Shown in pieces: positions 39,835 to 52,639 of a DNA stretch of 64,000 nt. The translations under genes and the position numbers were made by a program. The stretch is taken from assembly GCF_000004075.3 (NCBI RefSeq), contig NC_026655.2, positions 25,529,489 through 25,593,488 of the forward strand, read 5' to 3'. This DNA is from Cucumis sativus (lineage: Eukaryota > Streptophyta > Magnoliopsida > Cucurbitales > Cucurbitaceae). How positions within the stretch are numbered: position 1 is the first letter of the stretch; the number at the start of each line of letters is the position of its first letter. Below the pieces are notes generated by a model. That model made no database searches and was not told where the DNA came from. It saw only the letters and a list, made by a program, of their open reading frames with translations.

Positions 39835-40055
39835 TTAGGGATAGTAGCAAATTTAGCAATTAGATTAAAAATAATTAAATAAATAGCAATATTTTAAAAA
39901 AATTGTCAAATTCTATCAATGATACAAGTCTATCACTGATAGACTATGTTGTAAATATTAGTTTATCACTGATAGATCATACGAGTCAATCAACGATACA
40001 AGTCTATCAACGATAGTTTTGCTATATTTGCAATTTTTTAAAGATATTGTTATAT
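39835..40055. repeat. Dispersed repeat family A, best copy
   Basis: Starts AGTAGCAAATTTAGCAAT and ends TTTTGCTATATTTGCAATTT plus TTAAAGATATTGTTATA. The centre repeats CTATCACTGATAGA, GATACAAGTCTATCA (twice) and AACGATAG, so it holds internal direct and inverted short repeats. The start and end are near inverted complements (AGCAAATTTAGCAAT versus TGCTATATTTGCAA), as in a small foldback element. Confidence 0.7.
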
Positions 40056-40059
40056 CCTT

Positions 40060-40270
40060 AATTATTATTACTCAAATGGTCATCAATTACAATTACTTTT
40101 TTTATTATTATTTGTTATAGTATTTACTATTTTCTTATCAACTAAAATGGTTTTTATACAACAAACACATACTATTGTAACCTAAACTAAATTAATCTAC
40201 ACCACAAACACAAACTATTATAGTCAAACTATAATAACTCACCTTTTGCTTCATACACCACCTTAAATAC
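40060..40270. repeat. Dispersed repeat family B copy adjoining family A
   Basis: Contains TTACTATTTTCTTATCAACT, ACACATACTATTGTAACCTA, CACAAACACAAACTATTATA and AACTATAATAACTCACC, in the order found at 25.88-26.16 kb. It directly abuts the family A copy. Confidence 0.6.
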
Positions 40271-42000
40271 TAAAAAGGAACCTATGGTAGGAATTTAATT
40301 TTAAGGGTATTTGTACACATTTGATTCAGTTCGATGTTGATTGGTTTTTGAATGAATGGAAAAAAAAATTATATCTACTTGTAGCTAGTAGTGTTCTCTC
40401 GATGTTATTGATCAAATCTTGGATGACATTTTTTTTTTGTTTGTGACCTTATGTAAGTGGTAAGTTGTTGTCCACTGTATACACATTTATTTTATGAAGC
40501 AAAATTAAGTTATATTAACAGCAAACACCATAGTTAAAAATTATAAGCAAGTGACTCAAAAAATAGTATATATATATAATTATGTTAATAGTAGATTAGT
40601 TAATTATTTGAATAAATAGTGGTATAGGAAAAAACAATACATCGTCATGGATAAAATGAACATAGTTGTGTGCACCTCAACTTGCAAGATTTGAATAGAA
40701 AATCTCACACTAATTTAACGTTATCTAACTTTAGGTTAGTTCGGCCAAATCGTCCTCATGATTACAAAACACCCCAACTTAATAATAATTTATGCATTGA
40801 AGTATGTTTGACAAAGTGTCACATTGATGCAAGATCTTCGAGTCCTTTATGTAGCTTTTGCAAGAAGAAACTCAAATTGCTATATTTCATAACAAAATGA
40901 CATGATGCTGGTCAACTATCAAGTAGATATTTGCCATTTTCAAAATTTGATTGATTTAATTTTTCTTGTCAACCTCCACTTGTTAAGACACATTACTATA
41001 AAATGTTGATGGTTGGTTAAGATAAGGTACAAAGCTCGCTCACACAGACAGACTCAAATCCAAAGGAAATTAAGAACAACATAAAAGAAACACGTGTTCT
41101 AAAAGATAGAAGTTAAAGCATTGAGTTTTGAGGCAACTAGATGAGCTTAGGGAATAACAAGCCAACCAAATAAACTCAATGCTAGTGTCTTACAACCTCG
41201 AGACCTACAATGATCTCCTAGCCACCATGGGGGATTATATGTAAATACATGTAGTGCGTCAAAGAAACGAAAACCTCCAGTCCCGCAAGCACCTAAACAC
41301 GCTTGGGTTATACATAAATATATGTGAATTTTGGAGAAAGTGCTTATAAATAATTTTATTCAACACTCTAAAGGAAAAAAGAGTAAAAAAGAGTAAGTAA
41401 TTTCAAAATGAGATGTGTGATTTTAATTTATTTATTGCATCCCTCAACTGAATTATACATTGTTTCTTATACCAACTTAGACATCAAACTGTTGTAGGCT
41501 CTCGATACACACATTAGCCAATAATCTCTTACACATATAAGATATGACTAAGAGATCGAAGCTATGAATTAGCACAAATATTTCAAATTAAAGTGTACAG
41601 AAAATCGTATGTGTTTGAAATGTCTGTTGTTTTAGTTTTGGACATAATAATATGTATTTGTTTGACTATTTTTCTTTCAATAAACACGATAGTAACAAAA
41701 AAAAATAAAAAAGTAAAAATTGATATAAATAGTAAATACTATAACAATTAATAATTTTGAAATAGTGTTTGTTTTTAAATAGTAATTATTGTAGCGAGAT
41801 ATTGTATTTATAGTTTTGCATAATTTTCTTCCATACCGACCAATATTAAACATAAAATAGATTCTCACACATTTTCTAAAATGAAACAAGAGTTCTCGTG
41901 TGGCTAAAATTGAACCCAACAAAATTTCGAAGGCCACAAAGAACCAATAACAAGCCAACACGCGTTGATTGGAATAGTTTATAAACCAAAAAAAGCTTTA

Positions 42001-42137
42001 CACGTGGACGGCCTGGACAACTTTCTGGGGAAATTCATTGGACCGAACCGGAAAGGACCTGCATCAATTTTCACGAAGACGATTTGTGTTGAATAATTCC
42101 GGTTTGTCTAAACCGCTAGGAGGCAAAAAAGCACGTG
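42001..42137. promoter_or_regulatory. Two CACGTG (G-box) sites in a GC-richer block
   Basis: CACGTG occurs at 42001-42006 and 42132-42137, within a stretch less AT-rich than its surroundings and about 0.8 kb upstream of the TET2-like start codon. bZIP and bHLH factors bind this palindrome; function here is only a guess. Confidence 0.3.
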
Positions 42138-42812
42138 ATACCCTCCTGCACTGGGCCTTCTATGATAAAAATATTATTATTTTCATAATTATTAGGTTTT
42201 GCTTAAATAATAGTCAGTTTATTGTTGGATAGAATATTTTGCAACCTTGGCCACATAACATATAATTGCTATTTTTATTGTATCCACCAAAAATTCACAA
42301 AATACAAAATATAAAAAATTATGAACTTATCGAAACTAACATTTTTATTGGAAAATTTTAATAAATTTAATTCATTCATACTAAGCCAAAAGATTTGAGC
42401 ATGTTGATTTTTATAGAACTGATTATGTGCTATCTTGTTCGAATTGCCGTTAGGTTTAAGTGGAGACCTCTTGCAAATGATAGTTGAACGTTATGACCAG
42501 CAAACTTTTCTGATTGTGTTGTACTCTATTTGAATGATAGATCATAACCCTTTTTCTATGTATTTAGTTCTTTTGTTGTGAGATTTTTTCACATCATTTA
42601 TATAAAAACAACTTCATTTTAGTGCAAAAATACAATATATATACATGTATATGATTAATGTTTCGAACTAAAATTAGAGTTGGAAAAGTACTAAAATTGA
42701 AAATAAAGTACGAAAAACAATAATATTTTAAGAAAAATACTAAAATATTATTTTTCGAAATAATAAAAATACATTATTTATTCTTTGGTTAGTAAAATGA
42801 GATTCCAATGTT

Positions 42813-42820
42813 TATAAAAA
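42813..42820 (+). promoter_or_regulatory. Putative TATA box of the TET2-like gene
   Basis: TATAAAAA lies 84 bases upstream of the ATG, preceded by AT-rich DNA and followed by a C-rich and then CT-rich leader. Position fits a plant core promoter. Confidence 0.5.
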
Positions 42821-42896
42821 CTCCCCCACATTTCCCCTTCATCCATTTCCATACAAAAATCCATCTCTCTCTTCCCTTTGTAAAAATCTTTCAGCC

Positions 42897-45800
42897 ATGG
42901 CAGTAAGCAACAACATAACAGCAATTCTAAACTTCATAATCTTCCTAAGTTCCATCCCTGTCATTGCAGCCGGAATCTGGTTAGCTTCAAAGCCTGACAA
43001 CGAGTGCATCCAGCTTCTCCGCTGGCCCGTCGTGGTCCTTGGCGGTCTCCTCCTCCTCGGCTCTCTCATTGGCTTCATCGGCGCTTATTGTAACCGCCCT
43101 GGTCTCTTGGCTGTCTACCTCTTCTTCATGGCTGTTCTCATTATTCTCCTTCTTATTGTTCTTATCATCGCTTTCACCGCCACACGCCACGACGGCGGTA
43201 GCCACCCTGTCGCTGGAACACGGTTCCAAGAGTATCGGCTCGACGGGTACTCATCTTGGCTCCGTCACCATGTCACCAGCTCTGGAAGCTGGCCTAGTGT
43301 GAGGAAGTGCTTGGCTGTTTCGAACGTTTGTCGTCAGTTGAATCGGGAGTTTTCCTCGACGGAGCAGTTTTTTGCGACGGACATTTCTCCACTTCAGGTA
43401 AGTTATATACACTCTATATTAGTGATATTTTGTTGCTTATGTTTTTAAACGTTAATGTTGAACTTATAAAAATGCAAAAATGTCAATATAAAAATTTAAT
43501 ATCATAGATCCATGATGTCAATATTTTTAATAAAAAATTAGAAAATGATAAACTATACAAAAAAAATAAACATTTTTTTGTTCCAAGTTTTCAAAAGTTA
43601 GAAGTAAAAGAAAAATAAAGTTACGATTTCATTTCTAAGAGTTTTTGGTTTGGTTTTTATTTCATTCAATAAAGTTTTTTTTTATTCTATACTATTTATA
43701 GCTATCAATTAAAAAACTAATAATAGTTAATATTTATTAATTGAAATAAGAGATTCAAATTAGTAAACTTAAAGTTAACTTAATTACTTAAATAGTATAT
43801 CATATAGATAATTACGAGTCAATAATTTGAGCTTTCTCATAGTATTAAAATTTTGAAAAAAAAAAAGTCATATTGAAAATGGTAAGAACTTTTATTTGGT
43901 GAGAATTTTTGTTACCTATTGAATGAAAAATAAGATTAGAAACAAATCATTTGTAGTAGTAATTAAAGAAAAAAGAAAAAGAGTAGAAATTTTACCAAAG
44001 TGTTTGGAAGAATATGCATATATGAAAAGGTGCACACGTGGCATTTTTGTTCCATCACTTTTTCCTTTTATTAGTGTCTTTTTTTTTTTCAATAAAGAAA
44101 TATATATATATAAAAACCCTAAAACTTTGTTTTGAAAACAATAATTAGTTTTGCATTTTCAAATGGTAAAATTAAAATTTAGTCTAATGAATAATTTTGA
44201 AATCTACTTTTCAAATTACCAATTTCATTTCAACTTTCAACATTTTAACCTCCAGTTAGTCGTTAGACGATTTAGAGTAGAAAAACTTATTAGACATCAA
44301 ATTAGAAATTTAAGAATCTAATAGATATTGAACCCTAAAAATAGATTATTAGGAAAAAACATATCTTATTTTTTTGGATTTTGGGTATGGTTTCTCTTTT
44401 AAGTTATTAGGTTTCAAGATATTAATATCTTTACTGCAAGCTAATTAACTTATATTTGGTTGATAGATTTAAAGATTTTATACTTTTATCTGTGAGTTTT
44501 CATGTATTCTTATATTTTCGGTTGGTTTAATCTAATTGTCTATTAATTTATTTAAAACAATTAAATTAAGGACATTTTCAAATACAGTACTATAACAAAC
44601 TAAAATATTTACCGAATATAGCAAAATTTTATATTTTTAGAATGATAGAAACTAACTATAGACTTCTATTCTATTTGTGTTTATTGTGATACTCATGAAA
44701 TTTAATAGAATTATATATGTCTATTATTAATAGAATTTAAAATTTTTGGATAATTTTAGCTATTTTATCATTTACAATCTGGTATTGAAAATCAAAAGTG
44801 AGAGGAGGTATAAAATCTAAAAGTCTAAATACCAAACAAAAAGTAACAAAACATATAGTCTAGATTTAAGGTCTAAAAATGTAATTTTTTAAAATTTTGA
44901 GCCAGTCTCGGTCTCGGTCTTGTTGTTGGTGATGAGCATAGCACATCAAAGTTAATTTTTTTTTTAATCGAATTGTCATTGAACCAACCATAATTGATCT
45001 ACTAAATGTTCAAACTAATAATGGAGTAAAAATCCGTTAATAGGTCCATTTGAATTTAAAATTTGTTGATTTAAATTTTTTTCAAACCAACATCCACCAT
45101 CTTTTCAAGTTGATGAATGAATTTGTATTTTTAATCCCTCTTATTTAAGTTTGGAAGTGATTTTAAAATTATTTATATGAAATCAAATACTAAAGCCACT
45201 CTTTTCAATCATTTAAAATTAATTTTGATATTACGAAAACTACGTCTAAATTAAAGTGTAAAACTAAACCAACTTTGAGCAAATATTTTCATATTTAAAG
45301 TGGCATTTGAGTATCAAAATCACTCCCAAACCGATAATGCGTTACTTTCTAAGACACAGAATTCCCAAATTGAGATTTAACTAAGAGAGAGAGCTCCCAT
45401 GAAGAAGCTTTCATGGAATCTCTGAAGTGGACATGGAAACTACCAGAGACAGAGACACCGAGTTTCGGATGAAGACGAAGAACCTTTCATCGAACAAAAA
45501 CAAAAATAATTCCACCAACAAGAAAAGCCTCCTTCAACGAATCTCACCACGTTTTCATACCAAAAAGAAGAATCCGAAACCCTAAAAATTCTCACAACAC
45601 AAAATCGGTCCCAATCCCAATCCCAATCCTTCACTTTCTTTCTTGAACCTAATTTCTGTTTAACTTCCACAGTCAGGGTGCTGCAAACCGCCGGCAGCGT
45701 GCGGGTACAAGTACGAGAACCCAACGACATGGGAGAATCCGGAGAACCCGACGGCGGACCCGGATTGCTTGTTATGGAGCAACGAGAGGAGTGGACTGTG

Positions 45801-45984
45801 CTACGATTGCGACGGATGTAAGGCGGGGCTGCTGGAGAATTTAAGGCAGGAGTGGCGGAAGGCGAACGGTGTTCTGGTGGTGGCGGTGGTGGTTCTGATA
45901 TTCGTATATCTCGTTGCATGCGCCGCTTACAAGAATGCGCAAATCCAGAATATATCTGTTCGGTATAAACATGGGTGGATTTGA
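42897..45984 (+). CDS. TET2: Tetraspanin (TET2-like), 2 exons
   Basis: Exons 42897-43397 and 45673-45984 give 270 residues, the usual length. Four membrane spans are visible: about 10-28, 44-64, 73-95 and one near the C-terminus (VLVVAVVVLIFVYLVACAAY). Between spans 3 and 4 lies the large extracellular loop with the plant tetraspanin GCCK signature (SGCCKPP, first codons of exon 2) and further cysteines (CLLW, LCYDCDGCKAG). MAVSNNITA, GIWLASKPDNECI and the RYKHGW tail fit Arabidopsis TET2 better than TET8. Such proteins organise plasma-membrane microdomains and extracellular vesicles. The 2.3 kb intron splits the gene just before the GCCK motif, a position typical of plant tetraspanins. The ATG sits in a good context (GCCATGG). 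Confidence 0.93.
43398..45672 (+). other. TET2-like intron (2.3 kb)
   Basis: AT-rich intron bounded by GTAAGT and CCACAG. It contains a repeat family A copy at about 44570-44790; otherwise nothing was recognised. Confidence 0.75.
44570..44790. repeat. Dispersed repeat family A copy in the TET2-like intron
   Basis: Has ATATTTACCGAATATAGCAAA, GACTTCTATTCTATTTGTG, TTTAATAGAATTATATATGT and a TTTTAGCTATTTTATCATTT end, matching the family layout but diverged. Confidence 0.5.
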
Positions 45985-48900
45985 GTTCTAAACTTGTATC
46001 CATTTCCTTTCATTTTCCTTGTGTTTTGATTTTGTGTATGATGTTGATAATTGATATGTATAATTATCAAGACTTGTTAGGTTCCTTCATCATATGACTA
46101 ATTTATCCATTGTTTTTAACATTTTTATCCAATGGTTTGGTTTGATTTTTTAATATAAAGTTCGAACATCTTGGTTTGTATAGTGAGAAAACAAATCGAG
46201 GATCATATACATAATCATATCTTTTAGTATTTTAATTATTATGATGGATGTATATTTTTTTTGTTTAAGAAAAAATCAATTGTGTATATGTTTATAAAAA
46301 GTGTAGAGAAAAGTTCAATTTATGTGTATAAGATAAAAAAAAGAAAAGAAATAGACTTAAAATTCCAAAATCAAAACGATAACGAATCAATCTAAACAAA
46401 ACCGATCCATTCATTTTGTTATGGTTTGGTCCTTTCTTTATAAAATTGATGGTTCCAAAGTGACATAATCGAACTCACCAACGTAACGATAATGATATGA
46501 TTGTTTTTAATTAATATTAATTATATAAGATGTGGATAGCTCGATTGACATAAACTTTGATCAACGTTGAAGTAAGAGATTTGATTCTCTTACTCTATAT
46601 GTTATCGAAAAAAGAAAAAGAAAAATACTTTGACTTCAATAATCAGAGGATATGTGGAGATTGAATCGACATTTTAAATGATAATAGATGTTTTATTCAC
46701 TATGTTAAAAATGTTAGACATTGATTATGTGAACTTTTTAAATACAAAATAGATAGAAACAAATTAATCATAACTTGAAAGTGTTCAAGAATTTGATTCA
46801 TTTTAGTTTAATTTTCATTTGAAATATCATTTTTAGACTTTGTACGAGTGAAAGTTATCCTCACATAAAAAAGTGTTAATGTTACTTATTTATTGAATTC
46901 ACGTTAACGTGATAGCTAGTCTTTTTTTCTTTCTTTTTATATATATTTCATTAATTTCTTACCATATAATAAAAATAATAAAAATGTTGATTCTTCTTGT
47001 ATCTCAATGTTGAACTCATTGACATGTAGACCATCTCTGTTAGATGTGAATATATAATGTCTTAGTCATTGTTATATGTTTAGTTGAGTATATATAATTT
47101 AACTGATAGAGAATTTGGATTCTAACATATCTTAAGATGCTTGCATATCTACACATATTTGGATATAGTCTTTTGAGTTGTTAAGAACTTTATGAAATGT
47201 TTGGATAAGTTTGATTTGTGTGTTAGGTTGGAATATATATAAAGATTGTTGTATATTATATGATTCTATAAGTGAATGTTGTCAAGTTAGAATATTTTGA
47301 TTCTATATGGATGACTTTGAACACAATAAAGTTTTTACATCTAATGTCTTCACCTTTTCCGACTTGTAATTGTAGATTGTATCAAATAGTTTTATATAGA
47401 TTCGATTAGAATTCTTTTTGTTATTTTTAAAATAGCTTCAAAGTGCTTTAATTTTAATAATTCAAGATCAATTTTAAGTGTTATATTTGATTTTGAGACG
47501 TTCAAGGTGTGTTTTAAAATGATTTTTTAAAAAAACATATTTTCCAAAATAACATAATATTGAAACTATTTACAAAATATAGCCAAATTTATCGAACTTT
47601 ATATAATAATTAATTTTTCATTTTTAAAATATAACAAAAAGCGATTTAAACTATTTTAAAACCGTCACTTTATTAATTTTGAATTACCTACACAATTTTA
47701 TTCGTGTTTCTTCATTTATAAAGAGGGCAAAGAGCTATTTTGGTGTATTTGAGTTTTCAGTCTAATTTCTATTTTGTCTATAAGTTTCAAACCGTTACAC
47801 GCTCTTAATTCCTAATTTTGAGTTGGTTTCAATCAAATTGGTTCCTATTTTTCAAAGTGTAATAATAATTTTACTCTCGTTTGTTTGAGTTTTATTTCAA
47901 TTTGGTCCATACTTTTCAACATTTATTTTTTATGTTAAAATGATTAATAAACGTTAACGTTGAAGACTGTAATACATATTATATAATAAAAAAATATTGA
48001 GGTTAAAAATGTAAATCTAATAGTTTATGGATCAAATTGAAACAAAAGTCAAATATGAAGAGAATAAGTTGATCCTAATCTCAAAACTAAACATGAAGAA
48101 CTAAAAATAATAACATGATTTTATTGATTGATCAATCATAATGAACCTGACAATGACGTACAAGCGTAATTAGAATGATTTTAGCACGTTTACTTAGGCA
48201 TTTTGCAAACATATTTTGATTACTATTGAGGTTGATTATTACTTTGCAATTTTTTTTTTTTGGTGTTATCGTCTTCTTATTGTTATTATTCTGTTTAGGG
48301 GTCAAGTCAATCGATATAATATCTACCATGTTAATAATAATTAACTGTGATAGATTTATAATCCTTCTACTGCAACAATAACAATTACAATCAAAATATC
48401 ACCTATTAAGTCCCGCATAATTTTTAAATATCATAGAATAATCGATCACCCCCGACTTAGTAATTGAATTGTATTGGTTGATTACAAGTAGCAATCTATA
48501 ATACAATAATAAATGATTATTGTTTTTTCTTTAACTCCAAAAAAAAAAAAACTAAACATTTTCAATCAATAATTATGATTGATTTGCCCTCCTCATCTTA
48601 CATTTTGAGTATTATCTCTTCATTCACAATTATTGTTTTTATTTAGGGGGAAAAAACATAATAATATTGGTAAGTAAAAAAATGCTAAAAGTTACAAATT
48701 AATAACGTAAATGCTACCGAGCTTGAACCAACTAATAAATTAATTACCAAATAAATAATAAAATCAAATTCCTAAATATCATTTTATTAAATAATATTTT
48801 AACTTAAACTAAATGATATACGTAAACTTTAGAAAAAAAAGAAGTCAACTTTTCAATAAGAAATTTAGCTTAACTCAACGATAATTGTTGTGATTTTTCG

Positions 48901-50627
48901 TCCATCGTCTCTCTATCTTAACATTTTGTTGTTAGGTGTACAATGTACAGTGAAAAAGGTTGATAAAAGTGAAAGGTGATAGATGAGGCAAAAGAAAAAG
49001 CATCTCTTTTTATTATATCATTTTAATTTTAATTTTAGACCACTCACCATTTTTATTTTATTTATTATTCCTTTCTTTTTTATAATTTATTTTATGTCTT
49101 TCTTCTATATATATATATATTGGACATGTGATGTTGGTTCTTTATTATTATTTTAAAAATCTTAAAGTCTTAAAAATATGATGATCTTAGGATTTCTTAA
49201 ATAATTATGTCCAAATCATATATGCAATTTCATTACATTATTAAATAGTGTCTATAATGTTAGATAAAAAAGTTTAATTAAATATGGTCTAAGTATTAGG
49301 TTTTAAAAAAATCATACCATTTACATATTTGCAGCTTTTATGAATTATCAATCATTCACGAATCGAACTTTTTTCCCAAATCAATAAGACTCATGTACTT
49401 GGTTGTTTGTAATGTAGATTTAAAACATTTTTACATGGTCAAAGAATCCCGTCTATCTCTTAGTATCATATATTGTTTAAATTTTTCATACTCTTAATCA
49501 AAACTAGACGTAGGGTAATCTCATGAAAAAAAAAAAAAACAATAAAGTAATAGTACTTAAAAATAGATATGCCAAAAGAATATTCCGTTTGTTCATTTGG
49601 TGAAGTTGAAAACATAAAAATGATGTAAATTGTATACCAAAATTCACTTTATTATAATTATTTAAATTGAATATAATAATTTTAATAGAATATTTTTTTT
49701 TATTTCATCAATTTTATTTTAAAAAAATGGACTTAGTTGACTAGATTTATCATTTTTAGTGCAAGTAACTGACAGAGACATATGGTAAAGTTTAAAAAGT
49801 TGTATGGTGTGTCGTTATTTATCATATTTAAATAGAGTGCAACATTTGTGTCAATAAGGTTCTACCTTGCTAATTCCTCTTCATACAGTTACTCAAGATG
49901 TGCAAATATAACACATTATTTTCATTCGATGTTTAAAATAGCAATAACGAAGCTTCTGTAAAGAGGTCGATTCACGATAGTAGCTTTCCTCTATATACTA
50001 AAAATAATTGAAGGGATGATGATCTAGACGATTCAATAGGTATAGTTGTGGTTAAAAATACACTTGTTGGAACTTTCACCTAACTAGCTTTCTCTTCATT
50101 AATCATTTTTGGTTAGAATATAATTTTGGTTCCTCTCAAATATTCAATTTTAAATTCTTCATAAATCATAGAATTAGTCTAGTCTTACTAGTCCTCTCAT
50201 TAGTATTTTTTTTTCTTCATGAAAATGATTATTTGCATTTAGCCAAATATTGATCAAAATTAGAGATTTATTGAAAATACAAAAACTAAACTAATTAAAT
50301 TTAGGGTAATTATTACAGTGGATAATACTTTTAGAACCTAATAATCAAATCTATTAGACTCTTTCATCGATAGACTTATAACAAACGACCATTGTATCTA
50401 AATTTTATATATGAATTGTTTCCTAATCCGTTATATTTGATAATATACTTTAAATCTAATTACTATATTTACCAACACCCTTAAAATTACAAAAGCTAAA
50501 ATAAAATATAACTAAAATACCATAAGTTAACCTAATCTTTTCCAATATCTAAATCTTGATTTTTTTTAAAAAAAATTGACCTTATAAAAACAAATATCAG
50601 CTGGTCATCTTTAGTGCAAAACACATG

Positions 50628-50630
<3 letters not shown>

Positions 50631-50667
<37 letters not shown>
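50631..50667. repeat. (TA)18 microsatellite
   Basis: Pure TA run of about 37 bases, the longest simple repeat in the window. Confidence 0.95.
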
Positions 50668-50671
<4 letters not shown>

Positions 50672-50880
50672 GAAATTGACCTAATAATAATAATAAAAAA
50701 GAATCAAGATGGTCTTTTTTTAATGGGCAACTCATGAAGAAATTTGATTAAATTGACCAAATTAACTTTTTTTAAAAGATCAATCAATGTAATTGGGACT
50801 TTATATAATATAATTATCATGTAGTTGGTTTGGTTTTGAAAAATTAAAAAGAAAATTTAGTCCATATTAGACCAAATTTG

Positions 50881-50898
50881 ATATATATATATATATAT
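50881..50898. repeat. (AT)9 microsatellite
   Basis: Pure AT run of 18 bases, about 230 bases from the longer TA run. Confidence 0.9.
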
Positions 50899-52639
50899 TG
50901 AATAGAGTTGTATAGCTTATGATCTGTCTTCCATAGGAAAAAGTCATAATACATGTGCTATTCTTTTGTTTGTTTGTATTTAATCAATTATAAAGGTATA
51001 CGTTCATTTACAACTCTATTTCCCAAACCTTTTACTTAAATAAGAAACTTGAAATCTAAATCTCTTTTTTGTTTATTTTTTTGAAAAAGATAGAAATAAT
51101 AATTCTTTAAAATTTTAATTTTGTGTTTATCCGAGTTTTGAATTACAAAAATGTTTTAGAAAATATACGAAACTATTCGATAAGAATTTGATGTTCGTGT
51201 CTTATATAATCTTAAATTTTCGTTTTTTTTACAATTTTTATGTATTGGGAGAAATATTTCACTTCAATTTTAAATTGGATAAGTAACAAACGACAATCAC
51301 ATAAAATAACTCGCTCCCTCAATTTTATTTATAAGAGCAGTCTCTCAAAACTTGTGTACTACTCATACTCTTTAATCTCATCCTCAAACTAGAAAATACG
51401 AAGAGAATTTAACTAAAATTGACACAACTAAGCTTAAATTTGTTTCTAATAGATATGATTTAAAACTAAAGGGATAAACTCTTCTTACGGTGTTTATAGT
51501 TCATTGCCTTCTTGAAAAAATTTCAACGTAGAATATTTGCACTTTTAATATTTTGTTGAAACTCAATCTTATGAATGTATTTCATTAAAATTTAAGAATC
51601 AACTCAAACCAAAATTGGAAGCTTAAAAACTTGTTAGATACTTTTTAGATTTAAAGACTATTTCACACATAGTAATGAAATTTGAAACCTATTAGACTTG
51701 TTGAAAAGTTGAGCACGACCTTAAACGTTTTGACAATAAACTTGTAATTTAACCCATAAACAATTTTGTCCTCAAACTTTTAAAATGAAATTTAAAGAAT
51801 CTCTAAAATTTAAATAAAGGTGAAATATGTTTTTGATCTGAAGAAAAGCTAAATGCGTAAATTCAAAGTAAACTTTTTTATTATTATTAAATTCTTGTGA
51901 AATCGACCTATTCAACCCAACTTAAAAAGTTTGATGCCAAGCTTTATTATTTAGCCATAATAATAACATTTTAGAACAAAAAAAAAAAAGGCACATCTTT
52001 CAATACTAACATTATTTTTAGTACAATAATTGTAGGATGAGAAATCGAACCTCCAACTTTTAAGAACGGAGTACATGCCAATACCCACAAAAGCTAATCC
52101 TTAGACCTATTTTCTCAACCAAGAAAGAAATTAGTAGTCAATAATTCACATTCAACACACTCATCTAATGAACTAAATATGCCAAAAAAAAAAAAATATT
52201 GTAATAAACTTTGTAAACTTTTAATAAAATGTGTAATAAAATTAGAAAGAATTAAAACTCATATCTCATTTACTCGAAAACAATTTATAATTTTTGAGAA
52301 AATATAATTCAAATCCATGAACATTTCATTTTGTGTCTATTAAATTTAGTTGTAATTTACTTAAAATTAAACCTTTCAATAATCCAACTTATTATTATTT
52401 GTTTTTAATTGTAAATAGATAAAAATAAAAATCCAAAATAAAATGCAACTTGTCTTCTTCATCTGCCTCACAAAAAATAATTAATTTTTAGTTAATAATT
52501 GCTAATTAATCAATCAATTTCTTCTTCTCAACACTCTCTATTTATATTTCCTCTTCTTTTCGCTTCTCTTCCCCTTTCTCCTTTCTCCGCCACCGCCATT
52601 CTCACCGGGATATCAACTGAATTTCTCCCATCGCCGGCA

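Larger units (their letters stand above)
37066..42896. other. Gene-poor region between KEA and TET2-like genes
   Basis: The first 130 bases are the KEA 5' UTR, with GC-rich (GGTGGC)n and purine (GGAA)n repeats. The rest is AT-rich and holds repeat family A (39.83-40.05 kb) and family B (40.06-40.27 kb) copies. A GC-richer block at about 42000-42165 carries two CACGTG sites. Short open frames here, for example near 40670-40900, have no recognisable family and are treated as chance. Confidence 0.6.
45985..52639. other. Gene-poor AT-rich region between TET2-like and CDA
   Basis: The left end is the tetraspanin 3' UTR. The rest is AT-rich with two long AT microsatellites and decayed repeat-like DNA near 47740-48080 (words such as AATTTGGTCCATACTTTTCA) and 50290-50480. 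The right end carries the CDA promoter and a CT-rich leader. No exon or mobile-element coding region was recognised. Confidence 0.6.

Noticed and set aside
40670-40900. 76-codon plus-strand frame with CxxC-like end
   Set aside because: No recognisable family and the flanks are AT-rich without splice or promoter context; treated as chance.
43039-43302. Serine- and leucine-rich plus-strand frame inside tetraspanin exon 1
   Set aside because: It is an alternative frame of the coding exon; no family similarity.
45440-46003. Long minus-strand open frame across tetraspanin exon 2
   Set aside because: It is antisense to a well-supported exon with the GCCK motif; its proline-rich and charged text reflects the GC-rich sense codons.
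52499-52639. Upstream extension of the cytidine deaminase frame
   Set aside because: It has no ATG at its beginning and is CT-rich leader sequence; the family starts at MDG.
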